From: HTCC5015 sp051747425
Lineage (GTDB): Bacteria; Pseudomonadota; Gammaproteobacteria; HTCC5015
Reading direction: 5' to 3'
NCBI GenBank assembly: GCA_051747425.1
Contig: JBNJGD010000004.1
Span: 1-64,000 of the forward strand
DNA length: 64,000 nucleotides
A program made the position numbers and the translations under genes. Within the stretch, counting starts at the first letter, position 1; every line of letters starts with the position of its first letter. The notes under the pieces are model-generated. The model saw nothing but the letters and a program-made list of their open reading frames with translations. It was not told the DNA's origin and did not search any database. This document shows, one piece after another, positions 18,151 to 26,233 of this stretch.

Positions 18151-18999
18151 TTACTGCCGCGGCAGTCGCCGGTTGACCGGGGGCTTTTCGAAGTTGCTGC
18201 GAAAGGGGTTGATGTCGACGCCGCCGCGACGGGTGTAGCGGGCGTAGACGGTAAGCTTCTGCGGCGCGCAGTGCGCCATCAAGTCGCAGAAAATCCGCTC
18301 CACACAGGGCTCGTGAAATTCGTCGTGGTGGCGAAAGCTCACCAGGTAGCGCAGCAGTGCGGCGCGGTCGATATGCGGCCCGCGGTAGCGAATCATGACA
18401 CTGGCCCAGTCGGGCTGGGAGGTAATCCGACAATTGCTTTTCAGCAGATGACTGATCAGGGTTTCCTCCACCTCGGGCCCACCCGCTTCAAGCTGCTCGC
18501 CCCGGGGGCCGGCGGTGTAGTCGGTATCGCTGATGTCGATGTCCTGATGGTCGATGCAGTCGCCGGGCCACTGATCGAAACCCTCGCCCCCCACTTCGTC
18601 GGGATGGCGCAGGCGACACTCAACTGGTGCGCCCACCACGGCCGTCAGATCGCGAACGAGCGTTTCCTGTACGACGGTGTCGCTGTCGAAACGGGTCTGA
18701 TTAAAACCGTTTAAATACAGCTTGAGGGATTTGCTCTCGACCATACTGGGCGAGTCGCAGGGCACCACCAGCTCGGCAATGGCCACCCGGGGCAGGCCCC
18801 GGGCATTGAGCCAGGACAACTCGTAGGCGGTCCACAAATCGGCGCCGGCAAAAGGCAGCTCCACCCCCTCGTCAAACAGTTCGCTGCGCCCCGCGCTGCG
18901 TGCAATCGGGCACAGCAGATCGCGTCGGTAGTGCTCGGGATAGCCCACCTCGCGACCGAGGGGCAGATTGTCGGGAACCGTGTCTTCGCGTTTGCTCAT
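18151..18999 (-). CDS. queF: NADPH-dependent 7-cyano-7-deazaguanine reductase QueF
   Basis: 282 residues, the long (unimodular, YqcD-type) QueF, the same size as E. coli QueF. It reduces preQ0 to preQ1 in queuosine biosynthesis. Catalytic Cys190 and Asp197 fall at the E. coli positions (SNCRITSQPDWAS). The NADPH-binding E(S/L)KSLK motif (VESKSLKLYLN, about 87-97) and the C-terminal YTRRGGVDINPFRS are intact. Confidence 0.97.
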   Translation of the reverse strand: MSKREDTVPDNLPLGREVGYPEHYRRDLLCPIARSAGRSELFDEGVELPFAGADLWTAYELSWLNARGLPRVAIAELVVPCDSPSMVESKSLKLYLNGFNQTRFDSDTVVQETLVRDLTAVVGAPVECRLRHPDEVGGEGFDQWPGDCIDHQDIDISDTDYTAGPRGEQLEAGGPEVEETLISHLLKSNCRITSQPDWASVMIRYRGPHIDRAALLRYLVSFRHHDEFHEPCVERIFCDLMAHCAPQKLTVYARYTRRGGVDINPFRSNFEKPPVNRRLPRQ

Positions 19000-19028
19000 G
19001 GGGCCATTTTACCCCATTTACCGGCCAC

Positions 19029-19823
19029 TCAGCGCGCCGGCCGCCACAATCCGCTGAGTTTTAACAGCGCCAGTGAGAGTCCCGGCATGCGCTGGTAGGT
19101 GCGCAGGAACAACCACAGGGAGCGCGGGTAGATCACCTCGCGACGGTTCTTCTCGATGGCCCGGACCACTTGCTCACCCACGCTGTCCGGTTGCAACACC
19201 GGCAGCATTTTCGAGACGCGAGGGTACCAGCTCATGTCGGCATCGTTGCGCTCGAAGTAGCCAGTGTCGACCTGGGCCGGACAGAACAGGGTCGACCCGG
19301 CACCCGTACCCTTGAGTTCTTCATTGAGTGACAGGGCCAGACCCACCATGGCGTGGCGAGTGGCGGTGTAGGGCATCATAAAGGGAAAGGGCACATAGCC
19401 GGCGGGGCTGGTCAGGGTGACGATATGACCGCGACCGCGGCGCTTCATCTCCGGCACCACCGCGTGACAGGCGACAATTGCTGCGGTCAGCGGAAGACCG
19501 ATCGGCAACATGACTTCGTCATCGCTCTGCTGGTCCAGTGGCTTGAAAGTGCCGCCGCCGACATTGTTGACCAGAATGTCCACCGGACCCAGCTTCGCCA
19601 CCACTTCGGCCAGCGCCCGGCGCACTTCGCCGGCCTCGGCCAGGTTGGCGCTAAAGGCGTGGGTCTCGCCCGCGATGTCGTCGCAGGCCCTGACCAGTTT
19701 TTCCGCCGAGCGGGCCACCAGGGCCACCCGGGCACCGCGCGCGGCCAGAGCCCTGGCAATGGCGCGGCCAATGCCCTCAGAGGCGCCGGTGACCACGGCC
19801 ACACTTCCACTAATGTCTTTCAC
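19029..19823 (-). CDS. Short-chain dehydrogenase/reductase with Arg in place of the catalytic Lys
   Basis: 264 residues starting at GTG with GGAGAG nine bases upstream. The Rossmann motif VTGASEGIGRAIA (about 12-24) and NNVGGG (about 87-92) are typical of classical SDRs; Ser is in TLTSPAGY. The active-site YxxxK reads YTATR, so the usual lysine is arginine (CGC). This may lower activity or change the reaction. It lies downstream of the kinase-GlpD-AGPS-like genes on the same strand, separated by a small opposite-strand gene. A reductase for alkyl- or acyl-DHAP (compare PexRAP) is a speculative role. Confidence 0.83.
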   Translation of the reverse strand: MKDISGSVAVVTGASEGIGRAIARALAARGARVALVARSAEKLVRACDDIAGETHAFSANLAEAGEVRRALAEVVAKLGPVDILVNNVGGGTFKPLDQQSDDEVMLPIGLPLTAAIVACHAVVPEMKRRGRGHIVTLTSPAGYVPFPFMMPYTATRHAMVGLALSLNEELKGTGAGSTLFCPAQVDTGYFERNDADMSWYPRVSKMLPVLQPDSVGEQVVRAIEKNRREVIYPRSLWLFLRTYQRMPGLSLALLKLSGLWRPAR

Positions 19824-19898
19824 AGGCTCTCCGTATCATTTTTTTGTCGGATGAATTAGGGTGAAATCTTACAGACTGATAATTTATGACACAAACTC

Positions 19899-20177
19899 AT
19901 GTTCTTCCTTCGCCGCTACTACCACAACATCCGCCGCCACTTTGAAATCAAACAAAAACAGCAGCGTTTTGACGAGCAAGTCGAGCTCGTGCGCCAGCTG
20001 ATGGCCGACGGCGATATCAAGGCCTCCGGCGAGGCGCTGCTCGAAGCCGAGCGCATGCGCAAGGAAATCCAAACCCTCGAAGGCGTCGAGCCCCCCAGCG
20101 AAGAGGAAATCAGCGAGGAGCTCAAGCAGGCCCAGGCCGCCGAAGTCGGCGAACAAAAGCCCGCACAGGGCGATTGA
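19899..20177 (+). CDS. Small hypothetical coiled-coil protein
   Basis: 92 residues, highly charged. A basic N terminus (FFLRRYYHNIRRHFEIKQKQ) is followed by a helical region with Glu/Lys heptads and an acidic, Pro/Glu-rich tail. No family recognised. It is the only gene here transcribed rightward; it converges on the FGGY kinase, whose stop is next to its own. No clear ribosome site precedes the ATG. Codon use looks like the neighbours, supporting a real gene, but expression is unproven. Confidence 0.5.
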   Translation: MFFLRRYYHNIRRHFEIKQKQQRFDEQVELVRQLMADGDIKASGEALLEAERMRKEIQTLEGVEPPSEEEISEELKQAQAAEVGEQKPAQGD

Positions 20178-20178
20178 C

Positions 20179-21723
20179 TCACCGCCGATCGAGGTCGCGC
20201 AACTCGCTGTACAGTGGCTCCAACCGTTTGAACAACTTTTTGTACACCGATTTGTAAAGGTGCTGGTAGGTCTTTCTGGCCGATGCCTCCGGCTCGAAGA
20301 CATCGCCGCAGCGGGTCATGGCGGCAATCGCCTCGCTGGTGTCCGAATACCACCCCAGTCCCACGGCCGTGACTATGGCCGCACCCAGCCCCGAGGTTTC
20401 AAAGGTGTGGGGGCGCTCCACCGGCAGGCCGAAAACATCCGCGGTAATCTGCAGGGCGGCGTCGGACTGGGAGCCGCCGCCGGAGACACGCAACCGGCGA
20501 ATGCGGTAGTGGCCGCGACGCTCGATACTTTCCTTGCCCTCGCGCAGGGCGTAGGCCAGGCCCTCGAGAATCGAGCGGTAGAGGTGGGCCCGGGTATGGC
20601 GGTCGCTGAAGCCAATGATGGCGCCCCGGGCGTCCAGGCTGGGGGCGATATCCCGGCCCCAGTAGGGTTGCAAAATCAGGCCATCGGACCCCGGCGGCAC
20701 CGCCTCCACCAGCTCGTCAAAAAGCGCCTCCGGGGTCACGCCCTCGCGCTCGGCTCGGTGGCGCTCCTCCAGCCCAAACTCGCGCTTGAACCAGCTCACC
20801 ATCCAGAAGCCCCGGGGCACGGCCGCCTCCACTGTGTAGCGGTCGGGAATAACCGCCGGGTAGGCAGGCATGTTGGGCACCGCTTCAAAGTAGCGCCGAC
20901 TGTGAACATTGATGGTGGCCCGGGTGCCGTAACTGAGACAGGCAATATGATCGTCGACCAGCCCCGAACCAATCAGCTCGCAGGCCTTGTCGGCACCCGC
21001 GGCCACCACCGGCAAACCGGAGGGCAGGCCCAGGTGCTCGGCGGCGCCGGGCAGTAACTGGCCCAGCAGCTGTCCCGGCTCGACCAGATCGGGCAGCTGC
21101 CCGCGGCGAACGGCAAAGGCGTGCCAGCGCCAGTCACCCGGCGAGGCCCAGCGACGGGCCTTGTAATCAAAGGGCAGATAGCCCACCTGGCTGGCCACGG
21201 AATCGCGCATCTGGCCGGTGAGCTGGAAATTGAGATAGCCGGACAGCTGAACAAAGTGGGCGGTGTCGGCCCACAGGGCGGGTTCGTTCACAGCCAGCCA
21301 GTTGCACTCGGCCTCGGCCCGGGCGTGGGCCAAAATCCCGCCCTTGCCCGTCAGTCCGATGGCCAGCCGCCAGTACCAGGGCATGGGCGGCAGCGTCTCC
21401 GCCCGGCGCTGGTCGACCCAGGTAATCGCCGGGCGCAGGGGTTGCCCCTGCGCCCCCAGACACACCTGCGTAGCGCGCTGGGTGGTCACCGAGAGTCCGG
21501 CCACGGCGGCCGGATCGTGGCCCTGCTGCCACAGGGAGCGGCAGGCCTCGCCCACCTTGTCCCAGTAATAGTCGGGCCATTGCTCGGCCCAGCCAGGCGC
21601 CTCGGAAAACCAGGCCTCCAGCTGAACCTGGGCACTGCCGCGCATCTCGCCACGGGCGTCAAACAACAGGGCGCGAACACTCTGCGTGCCGTTGTCGATG
21701 GCCAGCAGCAGCGGCTCGCTCAT
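20179..21723 (-). CDS. FGGY-family carbohydrate kinase (glycerol/dihydroxyacetone-type candidate)
   Basis: 514 residues from the ATG at 21723, which has GGAGG upstream and overlaps the preceding stop (ATGA). It has the ASKHA/FGGY fold: phosphate-binding loop AIDNGTQSVRALLFD at the N terminus, ITWVDQRRAE near residue 100 and AAGADKACELIGSG near 250 with the catalytic Asp. It is not a canonical GlpK, being too divergent around the GlpK signature. Translational coupling to a GlpD-like dehydrogenase suggests it phosphorylates glycerol or a related triol or ketose. Confidence 0.82.
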   Translation of the reverse strand: MSEPLLLAIDNGTQSVRALLFDARGEMRGSAQVQLEAWFSEAPGWAEQWPDYYWDKVGEACRSLWQQGHDPAAVAGLSVTTQRATQVCLGAQGQPLRPAITWVDQRRAETLPPMPWYWRLAIGLTGKGGILAHARAEAECNWLAVNEPALWADTAHFVQLSGYLNFQLTGQMRDSVASQVGYLPFDYKARRWASPGDWRWHAFAVRRGQLPDLVEPGQLLGQLLPGAAEHLGLPSGLPVVAAGADKACELIGSGLVDDHIACLSYGTRATINVHSRRYFEAVPNMPAYPAVIPDRYTVEAAVPRGFWMVSWFKREFGLEERHRAEREGVTPEALFDELVEAVPPGSDGLILQPYWGRDIAPSLDARGAIIGFSDRHTRAHLYRSILEGLAYALREGKESIERRGHYRIRRLRVSGGGSQSDAALQITADVFGLPVERPHTFETSGLGAAIVTAVGLGWYSDTSEAIAAMTRCGDVFEPEASARKTYQHLYKSVYKKLFKRLEPLYSELRDLDRR

Positions 21724-23360
21724 GCGCCCTCCTCCGGCAAGCTGTAGTAGCGCCGCCAGATAGTTTGGTAACGCTCCAGCTCCTCGCGCCAGCGGTCGTC
21801 GTCCCAGCCCAGCTCCTCGTGGCAAATGGCCCGAATGGGCTCGGCAAAGTCCATTCCGCCACGCGGCAGTAACATGCCCAGACGCGTGCGGCGAAGCATC
21901 AGATCATCGAGATGCACCACCGCCTCATGGCGGGCCGACCAACGCAACTCGGCCCACAGGTGAAAGCCGCCGGGCACAAAGACACGCTCTTCGGGGCGGG
22001 ACTCGGCCAGCAGCTGCTCGGCGCGGGTGCCGTAGAATCCAGCCAGTCGACGCTGAACTTCGGGGCCATAGCGAAGGCCGGTCAAGTGTTCGTTTACCGG
22101 GGTGAATACGCGGCCGCCGAGGTCTTTGACATCCTCGATGCCCAATGCCGGGGCCGCCGCCTTGAGCACATCCAGAGCGATCACGCGGAAAGTCGTCAGC
22201 TTGCCGCCGGTGACGGTAATCAGGCCACTGTCGTCCCAGACGATGTGATCCCGCCGGGCATCCGACGGCTTGATGGAGAGCGGGTCCTTGCCCCGTTCGC
22301 CAACGATGGGACGCACCCCGGACCAGGTGCTGACCACATCCCGGCTGGAGAGGTCGGCGATGGGAAACTGGTGATTGGCCCCCTCGAGAATGTAGTCGAG
22401 TTCCTCGGCGGTAATGCCCGCCTCGATGTCCAGATCGGCACGGTGATCGATGTCCGTGGTGCCGATGACCGTGGCCCCCTCCCAGGGATAGATAAAGGTA
22501 AAGCGCTTGTCCCGGGGATGCTGATAGGCCAGCGCCTGGTGGACCGGCAAACGCCAGCTGGGGACGACTACATGGGAACCGCGCAGGGGCCGCACGCGCT
22601 TTTCCGAAACCACTTCACCGCGCAGGCGATCGGCCCAGGCGCCGGTGGCACTGACCACCACCCGGGCGCGCAGAGTCAGTCGCTCGCCGCTGAGACGGTC
22701 CTCGAGCTCGGCCCCGGCCACATGACCCTTGTGGTAAAACAACTGACAGGCCTTGATGTAGTTGAGGGCCACACCACCGTCCAAGCGCGCCTCGTCGAGT
22801 ACGCGCATGACCAGGCGGGAGTCGTCGGTTACCGCATCGGTGTACTGAGTGCCGCCGTAGAGGCCGTCATCGCGCAGGCCCGGCAGGCAAAACGCCAGGG
22901 CGCGGCGGGCAAAATAGCGGTAGTCACGGCGCCCGGCAAACCAGTCGTAAAGGCGCAGCATTAAATTGAAACTCCAGCGCCCCGGGAAGCGGCCCTTGCG
23001 GAAGGGGTAGAGATACTTCATGGGCTCGACCAGACCGGGGGCCTCATCGAGCATGCGCTGGCGCTCGGTGACCGCCTCGCGGGTGAGCTTGAAGTCACCC
23101 TGGGTGAGATAGCGAAGGCCACCGTGAACCATCTTTGAGGAGCGGCTGGAGGTGCCCCAGGCAAAGTCGCGCTGTTCGATCAACAGCGCCTTGAGGCCCA
23201 GCCTTGACGCCTCGCGCAAAACGCCGGCTCCGGTGATGCCGCCACCGATGATCAGGATGTCCCAATCGTCTTCCCGGCTTTGCAGACTGCGCCAGTAATC
23301 GTCGCGGCTTTTGGCCTGCCAGGGGTCGAGCGCCAGTGACTGTTCACTCGATTCAGTCAA
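21720..23360 (-). CDS. FAD-dependent glycerol-3-phosphate dehydrogenase/oxidase (GlpD-like)
   Basis: About 546 residues. The start is uncertain: TTG at 23360 is nine bases after GGAGG, and a GTG at 23366 is also possible; both overlap the end of the upstream gene. FAD motif WDILIIGGGITGAGVLREAS, then GTSSRSSKMVHGGLRYL, both hallmarks of GlpD. A C-terminal DAO_C-like domain follows. It would oxidise glycerol 3-phosphate to dihydroxyacetone phosphate at the membrane, passing electrons to quinone. As the middle gene between an AGPS-like enzyme and a kinase, it may supply DHAP to that pathway. Confidence 0.85.
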   Translation of the reverse strand: MTESSEQSLALDPWQAKSRDDYWRSLQSREDDWDILIIGGGITGAGVLREASRLGLKALLIEQRDFAWGTSSRSSKMVHGGLRYLTQGDFKLTREAVTERQRMLDEAPGLVEPMKYLYPFRKGRFPGRWSFNLMLRLYDWFAGRRDYRYFARRALAFCLPGLRDDGLYGGTQYTDAVTDDSRLVMRVLDEARLDGGVALNYIKACQLFYHKGHVAGAELEDRLSGERLTLRARVVVSATGAWADRLRGEVVSEKRVRPLRGSHVVVPSWRLPVHQALAYQHPRDKRFTFIYPWEGATVIGTTDIDHRADLDIEAGITAEELDYILEGANHQFPIADLSSRDVVSTWSGVRPIVGERGKDPLSIKPSDARRDHIVWDDSGLITVTGGKLTTFRVIALDVLKAAAPALGIEDVKDLGGRVFTPVNEHLTGLRYGPEVQRRLAGFYGTRAEQLLAESRPEERVFVPGGFHLWAELRWSARHEAVVHLDDLMLRRTRLGMLLPRGGMDFAEPIRAICHEELGWDDDRWREELERYQTIWRRYYSLPEEGA

Positions 23361-24984
23361 GATCACTGTCCTCCGGGGTCGAGGCATCCAGCAATACACC
23401 GGGGTTCATTCGCTGATCGGGGTCAAAGTGGCGAACCAGAGAGCGAATGGCGCCCATGCCCAGCGGCCCTTTTTCCGCTGGCAGCCAGGGAGCGTGATCC
23501 CGCCCTACCCCGTGCTGGTGGCTGATTGTCCCGCCGTACTCCACCACCGCGTCCGAGGCGATGTGTTTGAGCTTTCGCCAGCGCGCCAGGGTTTCTTCGT
23601 AGCTATCGCCACAGCGAAATATATAAGTGGTATAGGCGCTGGAGCCCTGTGGGTAGAGGTGCGACAGGTGAGTAAAGACATGCACCCGCTCTCCCTCGGC
23701 GGCGAGCCCCTGAGCCATGCGATGCTCGACATCCTCGATGTAGCGCGGCACCCGCACCCAGTCCACCGCCGTCTCAAAAGTGTCCACGGCGTAGCCGAGC
23801 TGCCACAGTGCGTGGCGCAGATAGGGGAAGCGGAAGCGGCCGTGCTCCCACTTGTCGCCCAGGCGCGAGGCCATGATGCCCACGGCCCCGAACTCGCGAA
23901 GTCCCTTCATGGCCTGGCGGTACTGGGCCCTGACCTGGCTGCGGCTGCCTGTCAGGCCAAAGGTCACCATGCACTTGTGCTCTCCAATGCCGCGCAGGCG
24001 CAGATAACGGTCGAGCCACTGTATCTGCTTCTCATCCACCGCCAGGCGCAAACCGGTATAGGTTTCCTTCGGGTTACTGAGACGCAGCATGGACAGTCCG
24101 GTTTTGGACTGCACCAGTTTCTGAACCGCGCGCACGGCGCGGGACCAGTTGGGGAAAAACAGGGTGTAGAAGTCTTCGCACTCGGGTAGTGGCGTCACCC
24201 GCATTTTGACTTCGGTGAGCACGCCCATGCGGCCCTCGGAGCCGAGCACCATTTCGCGCAGATCCGGCCCCGCCGAGGAGGCCGGGATGGTAGGAATATC
24301 CAGTGTCCCGGCGGGCGACTCCAGGCGACCACCGGCAAACATCTGTTCAATGCGGCCGTAGCGCAGGGACTGTTGGCCACTGGAGCGGCTGGCCACCCAG
24401 CCGCCCACGGTAGAGAGCTCCCATGACTGGGGGAAGTGGCCCAATACATAGCCCTGGGCGCGCAACTGCGCCTCGACCTGGGGACCATTGGCACCGGCGC
24501 CGAAAGTGGCAATCTGGCTTTCCCGATCCAGATCGAGCAAGCGGTTCATGCGCGTCAGCGCCAGGGTGACGATGGGGCGGTCGCTCTTAACCGGCGTGAT
24601 GTGGCCGGCGACCGAGGTGCCGCCGCCGTAGGGAATTAACAGCCAGTTTTCCCGCGCCGCCAGATCGATCAATTCGCGCACTTGCTCGCTGCTCTCGGGC
24701 AGTGCCACGGCGTCGGGGAACACACCGAACTCGCCGCTGCGCATGGCCAGCCAGTCGGGCAGGCTTTGACCACGGGCGTGGCGCAAGCGGAGTTCGGGAT
24801 CGGTGTCGACCAACGGGTAGTCCAGCCCGGCGAGGCGCGACTCTGGCACCTTTGCCAATACCTCTTCCAGAGGCGCATCGGGCAGAGGCTGGCCGGCGCC
24901 GATCAACGATTCGAGAATGCGCTCGGCGCTCTCCGGCAGCGCCATATCCTGACGCTCGTCCCCCCAACCATTCCAACGGCGCAT
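23353..24984 (-). CDS. Alkyl-DHAP-synthase-like FAD-binding oxidase
   Basis: 543 residues from the ATG at 24984, five bases after GAGAGG. The N terminus MRRWNGWGDE carries the KWNGWG-like motif typical of alkylglycerone-phosphate synthase (AGPS). A PCMH-type FAD domain (about 95-275, LIPYGGGTSVAGH and SSGQQSLRYGRIE) and an FAD-oxidase C domain ending in QHGVGRDHAPW follow. AGPS swaps the acyl of acyl-DHAP for a fatty alcohol to make an ether bond. Bacterial relatives also include lactate/glycolate-type oxidases, so the reaction is not proven. It is the first gene of the leftward operon, divergent from an AraC regulator. Confidence 0.78.
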   Translation of the reverse strand: MRRWNGWGDERQDMALPESAERILESLIGAGQPLPDAPLEEVLAKVPESRLAGLDYPLVDTDPELRLRHARGQSLPDWLAMRSGEFGVFPDAVALPESSEQVRELIDLAARENWLLIPYGGGTSVAGHITPVKSDRPIVTLALTRMNRLLDLDRESQIATFGAGANGPQVEAQLRAQGYVLGHFPQSWELSTVGGWVASRSSGQQSLRYGRIEQMFAGGRLESPAGTLDIPTIPASSAGPDLREMVLGSEGRMGVLTEVKMRVTPLPECEDFYTLFFPNWSRAVRAVQKLVQSKTGLSMLRLSNPKETYTGLRLAVDEKQIQWLDRYLRLRGIGEHKCMVTFGLTGSRSQVRAQYRQAMKGLREFGAVGIMASRLGDKWEHGRFRFPYLRHALWQLGYAVDTFETAVDWVRVPRYIEDVEHRMAQGLAAEGERVHVFTHLSHLYPQGSSAYTTYIFRCGDSYEETLARWRKLKHIASDAVVEYGGTISHQHGVGRDHAPWLPAEKGPLGMGAIRSLVRHFDPDQRMNPGVLLDASTPEDSDLD

Positions 24985-25123
24985 AGCCACCTCTCAATTA
25001 TTACAGGTTTACCACCGGATCCGGCGGCCCCACTATGATAGGGCTTGCAATCGCCCTGTCAGTAGCTTAATAAGTCATAGAGGTTCTCATATCGCGCCAA
25101 ACAGCGCACCTCGGGGAGGGGAA

Positions 25124-26149
25124 ATGACACCAATTGAACAGGGCTCGGTTTCCGTGCCCGCACTACAGCAGTACTTGGCCTGCGCCAGAGCCTTGGGTTG
25201 TGACACGGTCGACATACTCAGTCGCCACGAGATTGGCGAGGAATTGCTCAGCGACAATACCCAGCGCCTGCCCGGCGATGTCTTCCAGGCAATACTCAAA
25301 GTCCTGATTCGCGACACCGCCGACCCTCTGTTTGGCCTCAAGACCGCTCAGCATGTGCAGCCCATTACCTACAGTATCTACGGCTATATGGCGATGAACT
25401 CGCGCAACCTCGGCGAGGCCATCGAACACACGCCGGAGTACGAAAAGCTGGTGGGCGACATGGGAACGACCAAACTGATTCCCCGCGACGGCAACTCGTT
25501 TGCCCGTTGGGACTGCAACATGACCGATCCGCTGGTGCGCCGCCATGTGATCGAGAATGTCCTCGCCTCCTGGACCATCTTTGCCCGCTGGATTACCGGC
25601 AAAAACGAGGAGTCGCCCCTGGAAGTTCGCATTGAGCACGAGCCGCCCCGTCGCCGGGAGTTGTTGCCGGAGTACGACAGGCTCTTTGGCTGTCCGGTGC
25701 TGTTTGGCCAGGAGGAAACCGGCGTGTTGCTCAGCCCCGAGGCCATGGCCCTGCCCCTGATCCAGGCCGACCAGACAGTGTTTTCCTCGTTGCAGGAAAC
25801 CGCCAACCAGCGCCTGGCGGCACTCTCCGGCCAGACACCCGTGGCGGTTCAGGTCAAGAGTGCGCTGCGGGCCCTGATGAAGGACGGCATCCCGCGCAAG
25901 GACATGGTGGCCGAGCGCATCGGCATGACCAGCCGAACCATGCAGCGCCGGCTCAAGGAAGAGGATGTCTCCTATCAAAACATTCTCAACGAGCTGCGCC
26001 ACGCCATGGCCATCGATTTGCTGGAAAATACCGAGCTGACTCTGGAGGACATCGGCCACCGCCTCGGCTTCCAGGAGCCGCGTTCCTTTCATCGCAGCTT
26101 CAAGACTTGGACCGGACAAACCCCGGGACACTTTCGCCGACATGTCTGA
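25124..26149 (+). CDS. AraC-family transcriptional regulator
   Basis: 341 residues starting at ATG behind GGGGAGGGGAA. The N-terminal half matches the Arabinose_bd (PF12625) ligand domain seen in OruR/ArgR-like regulators. The C-terminal pair of helix-turn-helix motifs covers about 240-338 (VAERIGMTSRTMQRRLKEE and LEDIGHRLGFQEPRSFHRSFK). It is divergent from the AGPS-like/GlpD/FGGY operon with a 139-base shared control region, so it most likely regulates that operon in response to a lipid or glycerol-derived ligand. Confidence 0.9.
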   Translation: MTPIEQGSVSVPALQQYLACARALGCDTVDILSRHEIGEELLSDNTQRLPGDVFQAILKVLIRDTADPLFGLKTAQHVQPITYSIYGYMAMNSRNLGEAIEHTPEYEKLVGDMGTTKLIPRDGNSFARWDCNMTDPLVRRHVIENVLASWTIFARWITGKNEESPLEVRIEHEPPRRRELLPEYDRLFGCPVLFGQEETGVLLSPEAMALPLIQADQTVFSSLQETANQRLAALSGQTPVAVQVKSALRALMKDGIPRKDMVAERIGMTSRTMQRRLKEEDVSYQNILNELRHAMAIDLLENTELTLEDIGHRLGFQEPRSFHRSFKTWTGQTPGHFRRHV

Positions 26150-26233
26150 GCGCCGGCTTTGTACAGGTAGATAGAGGGGCTTTCTGCTACCATTCACCAG
26201 CGCTCAAACAGGCAAAAACGAGAACAGCGGGCT

